Shown: piece after piece, positions 60,193 to 64,000 of the stretch
How the letters are laid out: the number at the start of each line of letters is the position of its first letter
Numbering within the stretch: position 1 is the stretch's first letter
Assembly (NCBI GenBank): GCA_029721515.1
Contig: CM056562.1
Span: forward strand, 3,899,593 to 3,963,592
From: Synanceia verrucosa
Lineage: Eukaryota > Chordata > Actinopteri > Perciformes > Synanceiidae
Length of the DNA stretch: 64,000 nucleotides
Direction: 5' to 3'
Translations under genes and position numbers: made by a program
Notes under the pieces: model-generated
Seen by the model: the letters and a program-made list of their open reading frames with translations, nothing else
What the model was told of the DNA's origin: nothing
The model's database searches: none

Positions 60193-61660
60193 GTGTGCGT
60201 GTGCATGTGTGTGAAGGTAATTCATTATTTAAAAACCTGACTCCAGCTGTAAAAAGGATAAAAATAATCTTCATTGGCTCAGCCAATCAGAAGTGATGAA
60301 GCACTGGCGTCACGCCTGCTGTTTCTGTCAATCAGGCTGAAGTCCTGTGTGTATGTGTGTGTGTGTGTGTGTGAGTAAATGTACTCACTTACATCCCACT
60401 GAATTAAAGATTTTACCCTCCGATGAGCTGTTCGGTCCCCGTATTGTGTGTGTGTGTGTGTGTGTGTCACATCTTTAATTCAGTGGGATGTAAGTGAGTA
60501 CATTTACTCATCATGAAGGCCGACTGCATTTACCACATGACCTTGCAATATACCAAACATTCTTTATTCTTTACATCCTCCTCTACATGCTCCACTACAA
60601 TAAAGCTGACCGCTGTGGTCAGTGTTGCACTCAGGAATAAAACAAACGAAAAAAAGGAACCGTCTCAAGGTGACTGGATACTTCTGATATCAGTGCAGTC
60701 TGGGAGTTGAGATGGATTAAAGTGTTATTATCACAGTTCTTGAGTTGTTGACCTCAGCAGTGTTTGGCACTTCAACCTAAATTTCAGGTCATTTTGTAAT
60801 GTTCATTTGCTAAAAGAGCGCTGGGTTCAGCTGCAGCGGTGACCTCCTGTTCTGTGTTAAACTGGGTCATTGTGGTGAATTAGTGCTTCATCCATCATGG
60901 GCGACTGTTTCACAACATGCAGAGTTCAAGTGGGACACTGACATGTCCTTCACTGTGTCTTTGCACCATTCACTAGCATAACGTCTCAGAAATGGACTCT
61001 GGTTTTCATCGGTGTTCACACCATAACAACAATCTGCTGATCAGAGGGAGTTCAAGCTGATATTAATGCCTGAGGCTTTTCTTAAATCGCATCACAAATC
61101 CCTTACACATTTATTTAGATTCCTGGCATTTCTTTGCATTTTAAGGATCAGTCAAGTAACAAGAAGAGCTTTACTGCCAAGTTGTGCTTGAACACACAAG
61201 GATTTTAATTTATTGAACTCATAGCAAAGAAAGGACATGCAAATATATATAAAACATGAAATATACTATGTACAGTTGATTTTACAATTACATAATTGTT
61301 ATAGAAAATAGAATAATAAGTGAAAAAAAGAAATTGTGTAAATATTGCACGTGGGTATTAAAAAATGCACATGGGGTCAAGATCGATAGATAGATAGAAT
61401 AAAAATAAAATACCAAAATATAGACTAAAAGAGGTTCATAGGAGGAATGTAAGGTGCAAATTATGAATATTAATTATTATAAAATAAGAGAGGAAAAATA
61501 CAAATATAAGACAAAAAATTAAAAGATATTGCACATGTAATGAATATTGCACATTTGCAGCAGAAATCCATCAAGCCTGTATCATTTTAATTATCTGCTC
61601 ACGTTAATATGTGACCTGTAAATAAATGAACTAGGTGCTTTTATTTCTATTTTTCTCAGG
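58376..61660. other. intergenic spacer upstream of prorsd1
   Basis: AT-rich with (GT)n at 59839-59887 and 60157-60215 and a perfect inverted repeat listed separately. No exon or clear promoter motif seen. The prorsd1 start site probably lies within about 200 bp of 61822. Confidence 0.5.
60373..60509. repeat. perfect 39-bp inverted repeat around a (GT)n loop
   Basis: 60373-60411 (GAGTAAATGTACTCACTTAC...) and 60471-60509 are exact reverse complements over 39 bp. The 59-bp loop contains a (GT)n tract, and another (GT)n tract directly precedes the left arm. Confidence 0.95.
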
Positions 61661-61821
61661 TATGGAGACCATACACTTGCAGTCCAGAGGATGGCAGTAG
61701 TGCAGCAGTAAAGGAGGAAGTGAGGAAGAAGAGTCACTCTCTCTGTCCATTAACATCCACACAGAGCCACACGCTCACCGACCTCTGCATTCATTGTAAA
61801 AAAAAACTAATTTTATTGAAG

Positions 61822-61902
61822 ATGTCAGAAGATCTGAGGGCCGAGCTGGAGAACTACCTGCAGGCTCTAAACATCCAGACGACCTGTGTGCAGCACCCTC
61901 CG
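61822..61902 (+). CDS. prorsd1: Prolyl-tRNA synthetase associated domain protein, exon 1
   Basis: The ATG has A at -3 and opens 27 codons, MSEDLRAELENYLQALNIQT then TCVQHPP, followed by a GTAAAC donor in phase 0. With exons 2 and 3 this is the start of the PrdX/YbaK-like deacylase family, stand-alone relatives of the bacterial ProRS editing domain that clear mischarged aminoacyl-tRNA. In the family the segment reads through HP.VFTVEEMM, which is what the exon 1-2 join gives. The open frame extends upstream of the ATG but with no in-frame ATG, so this start is preferred. The opn4 gene is on the opposite strand about 10 kb away. Confidence 0.9.
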
Positions 61903-63534
61903 GTAAACAAACACACAAACAACTACAACGGTTATTTGTTGATCTGTAAATCAGCTAAGTGAGTCCAAACGTTTCAAATAGAAACATCATCACATTCTCA
62001 CTGTTTTATAGCAAAACATCATTTGTGATTCACGACATTGAAGCCCACAGGAATACCGACACTGTACTTTACAACGAGAACTAAACAAAATCGAACTCCA
62101 TTAAAATAATACATAATTTTAGGTATTCTTCACTTACTCTAAATGTCATAAAGATCCGTAACATATATGGAGCTACTGAATAAATTGTGACAGTTTACAC
62201 TTCTCTTCGGCGTTGTTCAACACCATCAATGCCCTTACTGTGGAATAGTTTTAGCTCAGTGTCTTGGTGTGTCTTCACGACAGCATTATACTGTTAAAGG
62301 ACACGTGGACACATTAAAAATCTGTCATTTGAAGTGAAGGAGAGTTGCATTGCCTGTTACTTTTGAGCCGAATTTACCATTGGATCACTGGAAAACAACA
62401 TCCGGTGTAACTTTATTACTGCTGATATATTCATGTGGAACGACAAGGCAATCTTAAAGTAACAGTTTTTTTGAGCGGAGTCTGGATGACAGTCAATCTC
62501 CCACCCTGTAACTTATTATTAGCGACGCAACGATGCTTTTATTCTGAAATGCAAACTCCAGTTATTTAAGTTTTTATTATATGGATATTGGTTTCTGCAT
62601 ACTTCACATATTTCCACATATTCCTTCTAATAGAAAGAAGAAAACTATTTTCAGCTTTATGGTGAAGAGCCTGACATACAGGGGGCGCTAACAGACCGTT
62701 TATAGAGAATGATCTCTAATAAATAATAATAATAAATCTAATAATGTATGCCTGACCTTCTACTGACTGAATATACTGAACATACTTTGTCAGGTTGTAA
62801 GTCAACTAAAGGATCTTACTTAAATAATAAATAACTTAAATAACTTGCGCTGTTTGTATTTTATACTTTATAAAGTCATATCCATAGACTAAATAGTTTT
62901 ATTTCATTTCACTCATTAGAAAAATTTGTTTTTATACCTACTCTAAATATGTATTTTTATTATTATATTACTTATTCTTTTATTTCAGTATTTTTTATAC
63001 TGTTTTTTTTCTTAATTATAACTTTTGTTGCTGTAACAAGTAGGCTAAATCTTGCCCAGTTGGGGATAAATGAAAAAATATTCTATTCTATAAACAATTA
63101 ACCTAATCTGTGCTTAACTAGGTGTGCAAAATGATGAACACACTTCATGAATTGGAGACTTTCATGGACAATTATTTATTATTTAGGCCTCCTAACACTA
63201 TATGAGGACAGATGCAAATATTCAAGATTCTTCAAATACAAGAATTGGAGACATAAAAAGAAAAAAAAACGGTAGGAAGAACTTCAGCAGTGGTGAAGAT
63301 GTACTGTTAGGTAAACAGGATCAACGCAACATTGTAAAAGGACTGCTTGAGTAAGGTAGGAATAATAAAAGTAAAACATCTTAAAATCAGTTCAGCAGTG
63401 CTCTTTGCAGCCATTCCTCCTGCTCATCGAGGGTTGTATAGCCTTTTAATGTAATAATATTATCATAGAGTCATCTTTATTTGATTATATCATAGTATTG
63501 CATTTTAAAAAGCATTTTATTTCTTGTCTTGCAG
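61903..63534 (+). other. prorsd1: prorsd1 intron 1
   Basis: GT at 61903 to TTGCAG at 63534. AT-rich. It contains a LINE-tail-like segment at 63030-63090 (GCTAAATCTTGCCCAGTTGG, GGATAAATG, TATTCTATTCTA). No other exon seen. Confidence 0.85.
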
Positions 63535-63660
63535 GTGTTCACGGTGGAGGAGATGATGCCTCACCTGCAGGAGGTGAGCGGAGCCGTCACCAAGAACCTC
63601 TTTCTGAAGGACAAGAAGAAGAAAGGCCTGTGGCTGGTGTCGGCTCGCCACGACCGCCAG
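63535..63660 (+). CDS. prorsd1: prorsd1 exon 2
   Basis: Acceptor CTTGTCTTGCAG, donor GTCAGC, phase 0 to 0. The 42 codons begin VFTVEEMMPHLQEVSGAVTK and include NLFLKDKKKKGLWLVSARHD and RQ. The KNLFLKDKK block is the conserved core of YbaK/ProX domains, with a Lys used in binding the aminoacyl-tRNA end. Confidence 0.95.
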
Positions 63661-63749
63661 GTCAGCCCACCTCTCTGACCTCTGATCAGTCATGTTTCTC
63701 TGCTGCATCCTGAACGCATCGCCCCATGATCCTCCCTGTTCCTCCGTAG

Positions 63750-63856
63750 GTGAACCTCAACGACCTCGCCAAGAAGCTTGGGGTCGGCAGCGGCAACCTG
63801 CGCTTCGCAGATGAGGCGGCCATGCTGCAGAGGCGGCCATGCTGCAGAAGCTCAAG
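63750..63856 (+). CDS. prorsd1: prorsd1 exon 3, with frameshifting 17-bp tandem duplication
   Basis: Acceptor TGTTCCTCCGTAG, donor GTGAGA. It begins VNLNDLAKKLGVGSGNLRFA DEAAMLQ as in the family. Then GAGGCGGCCATGCTGCA occurs twice in tandem (from about 63813 to 63846) before GAAGCTCAAG. The exon is 107 nt. With one copy it would be 90 nt, a whole number of codons, ending in Lys-Leu-Lys as relatives do. As written, the frame after MLQ shifts to RRPCCRSS and the downstream exons would be read out of phase. It could be an allele, a pseudogenising lesion or a sequencing/assembly error. The rest of the gene is beyond the window. Confidence 0.9.
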
Positions 63857-64000
63857 GTGAGAAGTGTTTGATGATGGAAACATTGAATCATCTCAGCTCA
63901 GATAAAACTTAAATATATTTAAGTTGAAAAGAAATGCAGATATTTCAGCATAAGTAAGAGACATAAAGACACACTGAGCCTCAAGTGTGCAAAATAGTTT
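63857..64000 (+). other. prorsd1: prorsd1 intron 3 (start)
   Basis: Follows the GTGAGA donor to the right edge. No further exon in the window. Confidence 0.7.

Noticed and set aside
61720..61821. N-terminal extension of prorsd1 upstream of the chosen ATG
   Set aside because: The frame is open, but it would begin at GTG, not ATG, and the extension resembles no family member.

Overview
The window looks like a teleost fish nuclear genome, probably a percomorph. Coding exons are split by GT-AG introns, spacer DNA is AT-rich and full of (CA)n tracts, and there are many short non-autonomous transposons and tRNA-derived SINEs of the kind common in fish. No bacterial, phage or viral gene is seen.

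Three protein-coding genes are supported. (1) ldb3 (ZASP/Cypher, a sarcomeric Z-disc PDZ-LIM protein), minus strand: only the first coding exon (6942-7037) is in the window. A GC/CpG-rich block at 13.6-14.05 kb is a plausible upstream promoter and non-coding first exon. The rest of the gene lies beyond the left edge. (2) opn4, a mammalian-type melanopsin, minus strand: ten exons with matching phases between 51841 and 21620, plus a probable terminal exon at 17178-17255, giving about 525 residues. It carries the retinal lysine, DRY, NPxxY and HPKYR signatures. (3) prorsd1, a YbaK/ProX-type editing-domain protein, plus strand: its first three coding exons (61822-63856) run towards the right edge. 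Exon 3 carries a 17-bp tandem duplication that shifts the reading frame.

Layout: 1-6.9 kb is ldb3 intron with microsatellites and a CTGCAG minisatellite split by a Harbinger-like MITE. 7-17 kb holds the ldb3 upstream region, the CpG-rich block and SINEs. 17-52 kb is opn4; its 19.4-kb intron 1 (32295-51691) holds foldback elements, a LINE remnant, an 11-bp minisatellite and compound (TG)n arrays. A GA/CT tract of about 780 bp abuts opn4 exon 1 at 51.87-52.65 kb. 52.7-61.7 kb is intergenic, with a piggyBac-like MITE and a 1.1-kb CCAT array attached to a SINE fragment. 61.8-64 kb is prorsd1.

opn4 and ldb3 are adjacent and transcribed in the same direction, as I recall for the tetrapod OPN4-LDB3 neighbourhood, which supports both names. 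The three genes have no evident shared pathway: phototransduction, muscle Z-disc and tRNA quality control. I found no clearly new multi-gene system. The most notable signals are the prorsd1 frameshift, two candidate C-termini for melanopsin, the pyrimidine tract in front of melanopsin exon 1, and several very exact inverted repeats.
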